A stretch of 64,000 bases of DNA from Mycobacterium scrofulaceum. GTDB taxonomy: Bacteria; Actinomycetota; Actinomycetes; Mycobacteriales; Mycobacteriaceae. Below are positions 25,671 through 34,898 of this stretch, one piece after another. Within the stretch, counting starts at the first letter, position 1, and every line of letters begins with the position of its first letter. The stretch spans positions 1 to 64,000 of the forward strand of contig NZ_LZJW01000164.1 in assembly GCF_001667885.1 (NCBI RefSeq). The letters are read 5' to 3'. The translations under genes were made by a program, and so were the position numbers. The notes under the pieces are model-generated. The model made no database searches. It was not told the origin of the DNA and saw only the letters and a list, made by a program, of their open reading frames with translations.

Positions 25671-26495
25671 TCAGCCGAACCTGGCCGCGGTGCGCTCCCA
25701 CAGTTCGGCGGCCAATCGCTGATCGTCCGCCAGGCGGCTGGCTTTGGCGATCTTGTGTCTCGCGTAGTACTCGCCGGGTGTCCAGTCGGCACCGGGCGCG
25801 CTGGACGCGAGCCGCACCAATTGGTCGGCGCCCTGGTCCGGGGTCGAGATGAACAGCACCGCCGGGGTGTACCGCTGCATGAACACCAGAAATCGCGAAC
25901 CCGAGGCAATGCCGATGTTGGAGTTGACATTGCCGGGATGCACGGCCGCGACGGAGAGGCCGCCGGCATGGTAGTGCCGGTGTAATTCCTTGGTGAACAA
26001 CACGATTGCGAGCTTGGATAACGCGTAGGCCGCAGCCGGCCGGCGGCTGGCGGTGTTCTCCAGGTCGTCGACGGTGGCACGGAAGATCAGCTTGTGCGAC
26101 GAGCTGGTTGTGTTGATGATCGTGGCGCGCGACTCCAGCAGCACATCCAGCAATCGGGTGGTCAACAGGAACGGCGCCAGGTAGTTGACCTGATAGGTGC
26201 GTTCGTAGCCGTCGGGCGTCAGCTCGATCTTGCTGGCCATCCTGCCCGCATTGTTGAGCAAGACGTCGATGCGCGGATATTGCGCACGCATCTTGTCCGC
26301 CAGGGCCCGCACCTGGGACAGGTCGGCGTAATCGACGACGAAGTAGTCCGCGTTCAATTCGGCGGCCACCGCGGCCGTCTTGGTTTGGGAGCGGCCGACC
26401 ACGACGATCTGGTCGCCGCTGCGGCTGAGGCGACGAGCCGCAGCCGCACCGATGCCGTCGCTGGCACCCGTGATGACAACCGTCCTGCGCGTCAT
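25671..26495 (-). CDS. Short-chain dehydrogenase (retinol-dehydrogenase-like SDR)
   Basis: 274 residues. TGASDGIG cofactor loop, NNAGRM, Ser in NTTSSSHK and YALSK as catalytic pair, then HPGNVNSNIG. The pattern is the WW-oxidoreductase/retinol-dehydrogenase-like SDR branch. The ATG at 26495 is chosen because GGAGG lies 7 bases upstream; the longer start at 26528 has none. Substrate unknown; stands alone between the TetR operon and the P450 operon. Confidence 0.92.
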   Translation of the reverse strand: MTRRTVVITGASDGIGAAAARRLSRSGDQIVVVGRSQTKTAAVAAELNADYFVVDYADLSQVRALADKMRAQYPRIDVLLNNAGRMASKIELTPDGYERTYQVNYLAPFLLTTRLLDVLLESRATIINTTSSSHKLIFRATVDDLENTASRRPAAAYALSKLAIVLFTKELHRHYHAGGLSVAAVHPGNVNSNIGIASGSRFLVFMQRYTPAVLFISTPDQGADQLVRLASSAPGADWTPGEYYARHKIAKASRLADDQRLAAELWERTAARFG

Positions 26496-26619
26496 TGCGA
26501 GACCTCCACGGCGGAGTGTAGCGATCACGCGGTAAGCGAGCCGCTCAACGACTCAACGCAGCCCCAGGTGGCCCACCGAACGTCGGTGCTGATACTTCAG
26601 TAGCGGGCTGGCGCCCCAC

Positions 26620-27855
26620 TCAGGCCAGCGAGTAACGCACGGGCAGGTGTTTGAGGCCGCCGACGAACGTGGTGGCGACCAACTCCGGATCACCGGTCAC
26701 CTCAATGGAATTGAGCCTGGGCAACAGCTCGGTGAAGAAGCTGTTGACCTCCATGCGGGCCAGGGCGGCGCCCATGCAGAAGTGCACCCCGTAGCCGAAG
26801 GCGACGTGCTTGTTGGGGTCGCGCCCGACGTCGAAGCGGAACGGGTCGGTGAAGACATCCTCGTCGCGGTTGGCCGACACGTAGGACAGCAGCACCGAAT
26901 CCCCGGCCGCGATGGGCATCCCGCGCACGGTGGTGTCTTCGGCCGCCGTGCGCATGAATTCCTTGACGGGGGTGACCCACCGAATCATCTCCTCGGTGGC
27001 CAGCGGCATCAGGTCGAGGTTGTCACGCAGGCGCTCGAGCTGATCGGGGTTTTCGATGAGCGCCTGCAGGCCCCCGGAGATGGTCGCGCTCGTGGTGTCG
27101 TGGCCGGCGGTGGCCACGATCAGGTAGTACGACACGGTGTCGATATCGGACAGCGGCTCCCCGTCGACGCGCGCGTTGGCGATGGCGGACGCCAGATCCT
27201 CGGTCGGGTGTTCGCGGCGCGACTCGGTCACCCCGTTGAAGTACTGGAACATGTCGAACAACGCAGGCAGCTGGTCCTCGTTGGAGCTGCCGCGCTTGAA
27301 TTCAGAGTCGTCGCTGCCGAACAATTCCTGGGTGAGCTTGAGCATCCGCGGGAAGTCGGCCTCCGGCAGGCCCAGTAGCGACATGATCACGAACAGCGGG
27401 TAATTGACCGCCACCTCCTGGACGAAGTCACACTCGGGACCCGCGGCCATCATCTTATCGACGTAGATCTTGGCGAGCTCGTCGACACGAACCTTCAACG
27501 CCCGCATCGCCTTTGGCCGGAACCAATCGGACCCGATCGCGCGTACCACCCGATGCTGCGGATCGTCGAGGTGGATCAGCGTGCGCACGCCCGCGGCCGC
27601 CTGCATCTCGTCGCCCTCGGCGGTGGTCAGCACCGGGCGCGGCCAGTTGGTGAACAACATGTTCTCGCGCTCGATGTCCATGATGTCGGCGTGCTTGGTG
27701 ATCGCCCAGAACGGTTTGTAGTCCGGCACCTCGACCCACGACACCGGCGCGTTGGCGCGCAGGTGAGCCAGCGCCGCGTGCAGCCGCTTCTCGTCGGTGT
27801 ACGCCAGTGGATCGGCCAACAACTTTCCGGCGTCGTCCATCGTCGTGGTGCTCAC
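26620..27855 (-). CDS. Cytochrome P450
   Basis: 411 residues. Haem loop FGYGVHFCMGAALARME with Cys near residue 360, I-helix ATAGHDTTSATIS with the canonical acid-Thr pair, and ExxR in EEMIRWVTP. It belongs to a different P450 group from those at 18439 and 45536. Coupled (ATGA) to the upstream LLM oxidoreductase; the pair lies behind operator site 2. Likely hydroxylates a lipid or terpenoid-like substrate, by inference. Confidence 0.94.
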   Translation of the reverse strand: MSTTTMDDAGKLLADPLAYTDEKRLHAALAHLRANAPVSWVEVPDYKPFWAITKHADIMDIERENMLFTNWPRPVLTTAEGDEMQAAAGVRTLIHLDDPQHRVVRAIGSDWFRPKAMRALKVRVDELAKIYVDKMMAAGPECDFVQEVAVNYPLFVIMSLLGLPEADFPRMLKLTQELFGSDDSEFKRGSSNEDQLPALFDMFQYFNGVTESRREHPTEDLASAIANARVDGEPLSDIDTVSYYLIVATAGHDTTSATISGGLQALIENPDQLERLRDNLDLMPLATEEMIRWVTPVKEFMRTAAEDTTVRGMPIAAGDSVLLSYVSANRDEDVFTDPFRFDVGRDPNKHVAFGYGVHFCMGAALARMEVNSFFTELLPRLNSIEVTGDPELVATTFVGGLKHLPVRYSLA

Positions 27856-28874
27856 TGGCGAAACTCCTTCATCGCGGCGGTGATACAGGTTTGCGAAGCG
27901 GTCATGAAGATCGGCAGGACGCGGTCGACGACACCCTCACAGCGCTCCCGCAGGGCGGCGCCGACCTCGCCGACTGGCCCGACGACCGCGAAGGTCGCCA
28001 GCATTTCGTCGTCGATCAGCGAGGCCATCGCGTCCCACTCCCCCTGCTTGGACAGCCGGTTCAGATCGTCGTGCAGGTCGCCCCAGCCGTGCAGCTCGAG
28101 AACCTTGCGGTAGGCCGGCGTCGATCCGTAAAAGGCGATCTGCTTGCGCACCGCGGCAGTCGCGGTCTGCAGGTCGGCGTCGCTCTCGCCGGTGGCGACC
28201 AGCACCTCGGCCGACAACTCGACGTCGCCGCGCCGGCGGCCGGCCCGCTGCAGGCCACGTAGCAGTGCGGGCGTGGTGACGTCGGTGATGTAGCGCCTGG
28301 ACACCATCGGGTGGCCCAGGTGGCCGTCGGCGACCTCGCCGCACATCTCGGTCATCACCTCACCGACCGCAGCCACGAACACCTTCGGCATCGGATAGGG
28401 CTGCGGCTCGGGAGTGAACATCGGCGTCATGATCTTGTGGGTGTAGAACTCGCCCTCGAAGCGCAGTTTGCCGCCGTCGCGCCAGGCGTCCCAGATCGCG
28501 TGCAGCGCCGAGACGAACTCCCGCATGCGCCGGGCCGGGTGGCTCCACGGCATGCTGAACCGTTTTTCGATGTGGGGCTGAATTTGAGTGCCCAGCCCGA
28601 GGATGAACCGGCCCTTCGAATACTCCTGCAGATCCCAACCGATGTTGGCGACGATCATCGGGTTGCGGGCGAACGCCACGGCGATGTTGGTCCCGATTTC
28701 CAGCCGCTTCGTGTGCTCGGCGGCCAGCAGCAGCGGCAGGAATGGGTCGTGACTGGTTTCGGGCGTCCATCCGCCGTCGTAGCCCTGCCGTTCCAAGGTG
28801 ACCGCCGCGTCGGCCGCGCGAGCGAGTTGATTGGGGATGCCGCCGTCGACCTTGAGGCGGCGGGCGTCGACCAT
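27852..28874 (-). CDS. LLM-class F420-dependent oxidoreductase
   Basis: 340 residues from ATG 28874. Luciferase-like TIM barrel: LEIGTNIAVAFARNPMIVA, GRFILGLGTQ and PMPKVFVAAVG are typical of the TIGR03617-like mycobacterial LLM enzymes using coenzyme F420 or FMN. The start codon is 11 bases from operator site 2, and the stop overlaps the P450 start. Confidence 0.92.
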   Translation of the reverse strand: MVDARRLKVDGGIPNQLARAADAAVTLERQGYDGGWTPETSHDPFLPLLLAAEHTKRLEIGTNIAVAFARNPMIVANIGWDLQEYSKGRFILGLGTQIQPHIEKRFSMPWSHPARRMREFVSALHAIWDAWRDGGKLRFEGEFYTHKIMTPMFTPEPQPYPMPKVFVAAVGEVMTEMCGEVADGHLGHPMVSRRYITDVTTPALLRGLQRAGRRRGDVELSAEVLVATGESDADLQTATAAVRKQIAFYGSTPAYRKVLELHGWGDLHDDLNRLSKQGEWDAMASLIDDEMLATFAVVGPVGEVGAALRERCEGVVDRVLPIFMTASQTCITAAMKEFRQ

Positions 28875-28885
28875 GCGGGTAACTT

Positions 28886-28904
28886 TACAGTAAGCAATCC
28901 AGTA
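28886..28904. promoter_or_regulatory. 19-bp palindromic operator, site 2
   Basis: Read on the minus strand: TACTGGATTGCTTACTGTA. It matches the consensus except for two positions. It lies between the divergent LLM/P450 operon (28874) and the carboxyltransferase (29013). Confidence 0.6.
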
Positions 28905-29012
28905 TGTGACCCTGCAGGCGTGGCGATCGCAAGCGCGGCGTAGCCGGGCGCGGCGGGTCGCCACCCTCGGGCTGGCTCACCGAACGAAACGTGCATGAGG
29001 TAGGACAGAGGC

Positions 29013-30509
29013 ATGTCGAAAGCCCAGGACTGGGGAGAAACGCTCGACGATCTCGGGCGCCGTCGGGAGCGCGCGTGGGGTATGGGTGGTCCCGAACGGC
29101 TCGACAAGCACCGCGGCAAGGGCAAGCTCGACGCCCGGGCGCGCATCGAGCACCTCCTCGACCCGGGGACCTTCCGCGAAATCGGCACGCTGGTCGGCGG
29201 CGACATCGCGGCCGATGGGCTGGTCGTCGGTTCCGGATTGATCAACGGTTCGCCGGTGATGCTGGGCTCGGAGGACTTCACCACCATGGCCGGCAGCATC
29301 GGACCCGGCGGCAACTCCAAGCGCTACCGCATCGCCGAACTCGCGTTGCGCGACAAGGTTCCTCTGGTGATGTTGCTCGAAGGCGCCGGCTTTCGTCCCG
29401 GCGGTGGGCATTACGGCCGCGCCCCGACCGACCTGCTCGCCCAGGCGCAGTGCTCGGGCCGGGTACCGACCGTCGCCGCCGTGCTCGGCCCCTCGGCCGG
29501 ACACGGCGCCCTCGTCGCCCCGGTCTGCGACTTCCGGATCATGAGCGCTCAGGGCGCGATCTTTACCGCCGGACCGCCGGTCGTCAAAGAGTCCACCGGA
29601 GAAGAGATCTCGAAGGAGGACCTCGGCGGCCCGGGCACCGCCGTGCCGAGCGGGGTGATCCACAACGTCGCCGACGACGACGAAACCGTGCTCGCCGACA
29701 TTCGGCGCTACCTGTCGTATTTCCCGCCGAGCGCGTGGTCGTATCCGGCGCAACTGCCGCCGGACGAGGACAGCGAGCCGCGTGCGACGCCCGAACTGCT
29801 CGATATCGTCTCCCGCGACAATCGCCGCGTCTACGACATGCGCGCCGTGCTCGACGTGGTCTTCGACCGGACCGACTGGTTCGAGGTGCAGCCGCTATAC
29901 GGCAAGGCGATCATCTGTGCGCTGGCCCATCTCGGTGGGCACCCGGTCGCGGTCGTCGCGAACCAGCCCAACGTGCTCGCCGGCTCCATCGACGCCGACG
30001 CGGCGGACAAGGCGGCACACTTCATCATGGTGGCCGACTCGTTCCACCTGCCCATCGTGTTCCTCGCCGACAACCCCGGCATGCTGCCCGGCAGTCGGTC
30101 CGAGCGCAGCGGCGTGCTGCGCGCCGGTGCTCGGATGTTCGCCGCGCAGACGGCGGCGACCACGGTCAAGTTGCACGTCACGCTCCGGAAGGCATATGGA
30201 TTCGGCTCGATGGTCATGTCGCTGTTGGGTTTCGATCACCAGAGCGCGACGTTCGCGTACCCGGGCGCGACCATGGGCGCCATGAGCGCGGCGGCGCTGG
30301 GCCGGGCGACGCACGCCGGTGAGGACATCACGGCGAAGCTGCGTGACGCCGAGTTGCAGGCGTCCTATCGCTCGGCCGAGCATCTGGGCTTCGACGAACT
30401 CATCGATCCCCGCGAGACCCGTAATGCCCTGCTGGGGTCACTGCTTCGCGGACTGTCCAGCCGCCAGGCCGCGGCGGAGCCGGTCACCCGGACCGTCATC
30501 CTGCCTTGA
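29013..30509 (+). CDS. Acyl-CoA carboxylase carboxyltransferase (AccD-like) subunit
   Basis: 498 residues. Carboxyltransferase domain with N- and C-crotonase halves: KLDARARIEHLLDPGTFREIG, GPSAGHGALVAP, and C-terminal ADNPGMLPGSRSE and YGFGSMVM oxyanion-type loops. Family members transfer CO2 from biotin to acetyl-, propionyl- or longer acyl-CoA, or act as decarboxylases. No biotin carboxylase or carrier gene is nearby, so the partner is encoded elsewhere or the protein works differently. Divergent from the LLM gene around operator site 2. Confidence 0.88.
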   Translation: MSKAQDWGETLDDLGRRRERAWGMGGPERLDKHRGKGKLDARARIEHLLDPGTFREIGTLVGGDIAADGLVVGSGLINGSPVMLGSEDFTTMAGSIGPGGNSKRYRIAELALRDKVPLVMLLEGAGFRPGGGHYGRAPTDLLAQAQCSGRVPTVAAVLGPSAGHGALVAPVCDFRIMSAQGAIFTAGPPVVKESTGEEISKEDLGGPGTAVPSGVIHNVADDDETVLADIRRYLSYFPPSAWSYPAQLPPDEDSEPRATPELLDIVSRDNRRVYDMRAVLDVVFDRTDWFEVQPLYGKAIICALAHLGGHPVAVVANQPNVLAGSIDADAADKAAHFIMVADSFHLPIVFLADNPGMLPGSRSERSGVLRAGARMFAAQTAATTVKLHVTLRKAYGFGSMVMSLLGFDHQSATFAYPGATMGAMSAAALGRATHAGEDITAKLRDAELQASYRSAEHLGFDELIDPRETRNALLGSLLRGLSSRQAAAEPVTRTVILP

Positions 30510-30518
30510 GGCCGTTCG

Positions 30519-30575
30519 CGAAAGTGCAACTAACGCCGGCGCCTCTCGCGGAATGCGTCGCCCGTTGCACTCTCG
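30519..30575. terminator. Inverted repeat between convergent genes
   Basis: CGAAAGTGCAAC (30519-30530) and GTTGCACTCTCG (30564-30575) pair at 11 of 12 positions across a 33-base, itself GC-rich, centre. It fills the 67-bp gap between the carboxyltransferase and the convergent LLM gene and likely terminates both. Confidence 0.6.
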
Positions 30576-30576
30576 G

Positions 30577-31617
30577 TCAGCCGGTCCGGTACGCCGCGAC
30601 CACGGGCTCGAGTTCGTCCGGCGTGGCGCCGTGCATGATCACCGCGTCGGCCCCGTAATCGAATTCCTTGCGGACGCGGTCGGCGCACTGCCGGGCCGAC
30701 CCGGTGGCCGACGGCTCCAGCCACTCGTCGGGAATCAGCGTCGCGATGTGCTCGATCTGCTCGGCCGCGGCCTTGTGGTCGATCCCGCCCGCGATCGACG
30801 TCACCACCGGATCTTCCCGGAAGCGTTGCAGCACGGCCGGATCCCAGTCGTTCGTCCGCACCATCAGGTCACCGTAGCCCTGCAGATAGGTGGCCAGGCG
30901 CGCCACGGTCTTCTTCAGCCGCAGCTCCTCGGGCAGGTGATCACCGACCGTGGCGAAGCACGACCACACCCGGACGCTGTCTGGATCGCGGCCGGCCTTC
31001 TCGGCCGCAGACTTGACGGTCTTGACGCAGCGCTGCAGCGTCTCGGGCGTGAAGTAGGTGTGCAGAATGACGTCGTCGAAAACCCGGCCCCCGAGGTCGA
31101 GGGTCTTGGGCCCGAAAGCCACCAGCGCCAACCGGATGTCCTCATTGAAGTCCGGGTCGAGGAAAAGTATCGGGTATTTCCCCATCGGCCCGCCGTGGTT
31201 GAAGATCAGTTCGCCGTGCCACAGGCGGCGCATAACCTGGGCCCAGTCCTCCATTTGCGCGGTCGTGACGGCCGGGATGCCGAACGCGCCATAGATCGCC
31301 GCGATGCCCCGGCCGATTCCCAGCGTGAAGCGCCCGCCGGAGAGCCGGTGCATCGTGGTCGCCCACGATCCGGTGATCAGCGGGTGGCGGGTGTTGTGAT
31401 TGGTTGCCGCGGTGGCGATCTGCATGCGGGTCGTCACGGCGCACGCGGCCCCCGTCAGCGATGACGCCTCTTTGACGTTCCAGCGTTCGGAGATGAACGC
31501 GGTGCCGAAGCCGAGCTGCTCGCCGCGGCGGGCCTCGTCGATCAGCGTCGCCGGACCCTCCCCGCCGGCGCCGGCCAGCAGGTAGTAGCCCAATTCATCG
31601 AGAGTGCGCTCGCTCAA
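30577..31617 (-). CDS. LLM-class F420-dependent oxidoreductase (TIGR03857-like)
   Basis: 346 residues from TTG 31617, which overlaps the stop of the SnoaL-like gene (TTGA); the longer start at 31644 would run into that gene. ELGYYLLAGAG at the N-terminus and GGRFTLGIGRGIA and GLPAVTT-like blocks fit the TIGR03857 group of mycobacterial F420 enzymes. Reaction unknown. Third gene of the operon 33112-30577. Confidence 0.9.
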   Translation of the reverse strand: MSERTLDELGYYLLAGAGGEGPATLIDEARRGEQLGFGTAFISERWNVKEASSLTGAACAVTTRMQIATAATNHNTRHPLITGSWATTMHRLSGGRFTLGIGRGIAAIYGAFGIPAVTTAQMEDWAQVMRRLWHGELIFNHGGPMGKYPILFLDPDFNEDIRLALVAFGPKTLDLGGRVFDDVILHTYFTPETLQRCVKTVKSAAEKAGRDPDSVRVWSCFATVGDHLPEELRLKKTVARLATYLQGYGDLMVRTNDWDPAVLQRFREDPVVTSIAGGIDHKAAAEQIEHIATLIPDEWLEPSATGSARQCADRVRKEFDYGADAVIMHGATPDELEPVVAAYRTG

Positions 31618-31994
31618 CTCCAAACTCCTTGCTGATAGCCGCAATTCCAGACCTCGGTGATCTTCCCGTCGACGACGCGGAAGACCTCGATGCTGGCGAT
31701 GTTCGTTTCGGTGCCGTCCTCGGTGGTCATCGACGAGTCGTAGACGATGGCGACGTGCTCGCCGTCGTCACCGGCGGCGACGACGTTCAGATCGAAGCGC
31801 AACGTATCGAACATTGCCCAGACGTCCCTGACCCGGCTGACCGCCTGTTCGCGGGTGAGGGTGTGCACCTCGCCCACCCCATGCCGAATCACCTTGTCGG
31901 CGAACAGCTCCTCGGCAAGGGTCAGGTCCTGCTCGTTCCACACCACCAGGTTGTACAGCTCGACCACCTCACGCGCCGAGCGCGGAGCCGCCAT
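31614..31994 (-). CDS. SnoaL/NTF2-like fold protein
   Basis: 126 residues with the cone-shaped NTF2-like pattern: an N-terminal helix (VVELYNLVVWNEQDLTLAEELF), RHGVGEVH, and closing strands EVFRVVDGKITEVWNCGY. Such proteins include polyketide cyclases, ketosteroid isomerase-like enzymes and limonene epoxide hydrolases. The start overlaps the preceding stop by one base (TGATG). An isomerase or hydrolase step in the local pathway is plausible but not shown. Confidence 0.85.
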   Translation of the reverse strand: MAAPRSAREVVELYNLVVWNEQDLTLAEELFADKVIRHGVGEVHTLTREQAVSRVRDVWAMFDTLRFDLNVVAAGDDGEHVAIVYDSSMTTEDGTETNIASIEVFRVVDGKITEVWNCGYQQGVWS

Positions 31995-33112
31995 CAGCCG
32001 GCCACCTCGCGCAGAAACCGATCGGTCACCTTCTGCACCCGACGGGAGAAGATGTGCCCGACGTGGCTGCCGTCATACCAGTACAGCTGGCCACCCCAGC
32101 GCTCCTGCAATTCGACCGTGGGATCGCGCATCGCCATCCGGTCGTGCCAGGCGCCGACGATGAGCCGGCGATGCGGCGGTGGCGCCGGATCCACCCGCAA
32201 CGGGTCGATCACCGAAGTCAGCTTCGCCACCACCGGGGAGGCCAGCAGCTCGCGGAATCCGTCCCGCGACGATCCCCAGCGCCCCAAGTGTCGCGCGATC
32301 ATCGCATTCAGCCCCAGGATCGGCGTGTACAGCGCCACTGCATCGATCTGCCTTTCCAGGTGTGAAACCAGCGCCGCGACCGGCGTTCCCATCGAAATAC
32401 CGGCCACCACAACGGCGCTCGCCTGTGGCTGGGCCCAACGCACCACCGCGCGGATCTCCGACACCGAGCGCATCATGCCGGCGACGTTGCCCAAGGGGTC
32501 CATGTCCGGGTAGGCCGGCCATTCCCGGCGCCGGCAGCCGTGACCGGGCTGCACCGGCAGCGCGACGTTGAACCCCAACTGGTGGTGGATTCGGCCGATG
32601 CGGCTCAGCAGCAGGTCTTCCGTGCCGCCCTGACCCGCGCCGTGCACCCAGATGAGCCACGGTCGGGGGCCATCGGTGTGCCGGCACAGGTGCACCACCG
32701 CCCTGGCCGGCCCTCCCCGGCCCTCGGCTTGCAGCGTGTTCGGTAACGCCGGGTCGTGCTCGAACGCCATCCGCTCGTACGCCAGATTACCGATGCGTCG
32801 CCGGCGCACCAAGGTTGCGCGCAGCGGCATCGGCTCCCCATGCGCACGGTCGATGCCCAGGGCGGACAACTCCTCCGCCGCGGCCTCGCAGCCGGCCAGC
32901 GGCCGCATCGCCGCCGGGCTGCCGCCGAGCAGCGAAAAGCCGCTCAGCACAAGCTCGTCCAGCATGACTTCGCCGAACTGCCGCACACCCCGCGGCGACA
33001 CCGGCGCCCAGCCGGTCGATTCGTTCAGACCGGCCACCGTCCGGGGCAACAGCATGCCGAGCTCGCGGGTCGCCTCCTTGACGAGCCCGAGTCCGCGCGT
33101 CACCTTCGACAT
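31994..33112 (-). CDS. Alpha/beta-hydrolase
   Basis: 372 residues from ATG 33112; a GTG at 33226 would add 38 poorly supported residues and cross a different reading frame that looks ribosome-accessible. A ~150-residue N-terminal region precedes the fold. IWVHGAGQGG gives the oxyanion hole, GISMG the nucleophile Ser, GAWHDRMA the acid and GSHVGHI the His, so the triad is complete. Esterase, lipase or CoA-thioesterase activity possible. First gene of an operon behind operator site 3. Confidence 0.85.
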   Translation of the reverse strand: MSKVTRGLGLVKEATRELGMLLPRTVAGLNESTGWAPVSPRGVRQFGEVMLDELVLSGFSLLGGSPAAMRPLAGCEAAAEELSALGIDRAHGEPMPLRATLVRRRRIGNLAYERMAFEHDPALPNTLQAEGRGGPARAVVHLCRHTDGPRPWLIWVHGAGQGGTEDLLLSRIGRIHHQLGFNVALPVQPGHGCRRREWPAYPDMDPLGNVAGMMRSVSEIRAVVRWAQPQASAVVVAGISMGTPVAALVSHLERQIDAVALYTPILGLNAMIARHLGRWGSSRDGFRELLASPVVAKLTSVIDPLRVDPAPPPHRRLIVGAWHDRMAMRDPTVELQERWGGQLYWYDGSHVGHIFSRRVQKVTDRFLREVAG

Positions 33113-33247
33113 GCCACTGCCTGGGCCAGCTTGAATCGGACGTACCACCAGTTGCGAGGCGAGTCGACCGGCACTGTCGGCGCGACCAGCGGGGTGGCCT
33201 GAGTCATTTCGCTCCTTGCCGCGCACGGACCAGACTGCTGAAATCTA

Positions 33248-33266
33248 TACTGTAACGGACTTAGTA
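33248..33266. promoter_or_regulatory. 19-bp palindromic operator, site 3
   Basis: TACTGTAACGGACTTAGTA: a perfect left half and degenerate right half of the consensus. It lies between the divergent hydrolase operon (33112) and the KshA-like Rieske operon, 22 bases before the latter's GTG start. Confidence 0.6.
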
Positions 33267-33288
33267 TCAGGCAATCGGAGGCTTCAGC

Positions 33289-34281
33289 GTGAAAGTGCCC
33301 TTCACCTGGAAGGTCACCGGGTGGTTCATGGTCGGGTGGTCTCCCGAGTTCCCCGTCGGCGAGGTGCGGCCGCTGAAATACTTCGGTGAGGACCTCCTCG
33401 CCTACCGCGACGCGTCAGGCGAACTGCATGTTCTCGAAGCCCATTGCAAACACCTCGGCGCCCACCTCGGCCACGGCGGCAAGGTGCTGGGCGACTGCGT
33501 CGAGTGCCCCTTCCACGGCTGGCGCTGGGGCCCGGACGGCACCAACCGATACATCCCCTATCAACCGGACCGCCCCAACCGCGCGCTGCGGTTGCGGGTA
33601 TACCCGGTGCGCGAGCAATACGACTGCGTGTTCCTCTGGCACCAGCCGGACGGCAAGGAGCCGCAGTGGGAGATGCCGGACATCTTCAAAAAGTTTCCGC
33701 AATTCGAGACCGACCCCGCGGCCTACTACCGCGCGTACCCGGAGTTCTCCCGGCGCGCGGAGCGCGAACCGGTGCATCCGCAGATCGTCGCGGAGAACGC
33801 CCCCGACAGCGCCCATTTCGAATACGTGCATCACGCCACGGTGACCCCGCGGGTGCTGGACTACAAGATCGTGGGTCACGAGTGGCAGTTCGTCGCGGGG
33901 TGGCCCGACACGCGCAGCGACAACCCGGAGGATCTCGCGCTGCGGTTCCACAGCCACCTGTTCGGCCTGGGCGGAGCGATCAGCGTCTTCGAGGGGGCGC
34001 AGAATCATCGGCTGATCTTCACGTGCACGCCGGTCGACGACGAGTGTTCGGACCTGTTCTACTCGATCTGGTGGCCGCGGGTCCCCGGCGACACCGCCGA
34101 CGTCCCGCAGGGCAGGCTCCGCGACATCATCGAAAAGCAGTTCCTGTCAACCGTGTTCGATGATCTGCAGATCTGGCGCTATCAGAAATACGTGGAGAAT
34201 CCGGCGCTGTCCAAGGCCGACGCGAAAGGGTACATGGCGCTGCGGAAGTGGGCCAAACAGTTTTACGAAGTGCCGGCATGA
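33289..34281 (+). CDS. KshA-like Rieske monooxygenase oxygenase component
   Basis: 330 residues from GTG 33289. Rieske motif CKHLGAHLGHGG...CPFHGWRWG (residues ~53-85) and iron site ENAPDSAHFEYVHH (~165-180) follow the arrangement in 3-ketosteroid 9alpha-hydroxylase (KshA). KshA opens steroid ring B with a separate reductase (KshB); none is adjacent here. Substrate therefore unproven, but a polycyclic or alicyclic ring is plausible. The next gene starts within its stop codon (ATGA). Confidence 0.9.
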   Translation: MKVPFTWKVTGWFMVGWSPEFPVGEVRPLKYFGEDLLAYRDASGELHVLEAHCKHLGAHLGHGGKVLGDCVECPFHGWRWGPDGTNRYIPYQPDRPNRALRLRVYPVREQYDCVFLWHQPDGKEPQWEMPDIFKKFPQFETDPAAYYRAYPEFSRRAEREPVHPQIVAENAPDSAHFEYVHHATVTPRVLDYKIVGHEWQFVAGWPDTRSDNPEDLALRFHSHLFGLGGAISVFEGAQNHRLIFTCTPVDDECSDLFYSIWWPRVPGDTADVPQGRLRDIIEKQFLSTVFDDLQIWRYQKYVENPALSKADAKGYMALRKWAKQFYEVPA

Positions 34282-34898
34282 CACCGAAACTCGCCGAGAT
34301 CGCGGCACCCGAGCGCACCGCGATCGTCACGCAGGAGTGCCAGGGCGCGGTCATCGGCCCCAACGCCGGCCTGGCGATGCTGGCCGAGGAGGCGCGCCGG
34401 GTCGCGCTGCCCAACATCGTTCGGCTGTTGCCGGCGGCCCGGGCGGCCGGTGTCCGCGTCGTGCACTGCCTGGTGCGGCGACGGCCCGACGGGCTGGGCT
34501 CCAATCACAACGCCAAGATCTTCGCCATGGGGCACGGTCACGTCGACATCACCCCGGGCACCCCTGGAGCGGCCGTGTTGCCGGAATTGGGGCCCGAACC
34601 AAGCGATCTGGTGCTGAGCCGCTGGCACGGCGTCGGGCCGATGGGCGGCACCGACCTGGACGCGATATTGCGGAATCTCGGGGTGTCGACCATCGTCGTC
34701 GTCGGGGTCTCACTGAACATCGCCATTCCCAACGTCGTGATGGATGCGGTCAATGCCGCCTATCGCGTCGTGGTGCCCCGGGACGCCGTCGCCGGCGTAC
34801 CCACCGAGTATGGAGAGGCCATCATCACCAACACCCTGTCGCTGCTCGCGACCATCACCACCACCGACGAGTTGCTCAGCGTCTGGACGCCGCGATGA
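34278..34898 (+). CDS. Isochorismatase-fold protein lacking the Asp-Lys-Cys triad
   Basis: 206 residues. The Rossmann-like cysteine-hydrolase fold is clear: RTAIVTQECQGAVIG, VVVGVSLNIAIPNVVMDA and VVPRDAVAGVP. In active members the first block has an Asp (VIDMQ), the second a Lys, and the third NxCV; here these read E, R (LSRWHG) and A (LNIAIPN). So the usual catalysis cannot occur. It may bind a ligand or use a different chemistry. Coupled with Rieske and hotdog genes by ATGA overlaps. Confidence 0.85.
   Translation: MTPKLAEIAAPERTAIVTQECQGAVIGPNAGLAMLAEEARRVALPNIVRLLPAARAAGVRVVHCLVRRRPDGLGSNHNAKIFAMGHGHVDITPGTPGAAVLPELGPEPSDLVLSRWHGVGPMGGTDLDAILRNLGVSTIVVVGVSLNIAIPNVVMDAVNAAYRVVVPRDAVAGVPTEYGEAIITNTLSLLATITTTDELLSVWTPR

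Noticed and set aside
33100..33206. Short minus-strand frame MTQATPLVAR and a neighbouring frame ending FKLAQAVACRR before the 31994 hydrolase
   Set aside because: The ATG with a ribosome site and the second frame are out of phase by one base, so no continuous small gene exists; a sequencing or real frameshift cannot be told apart.
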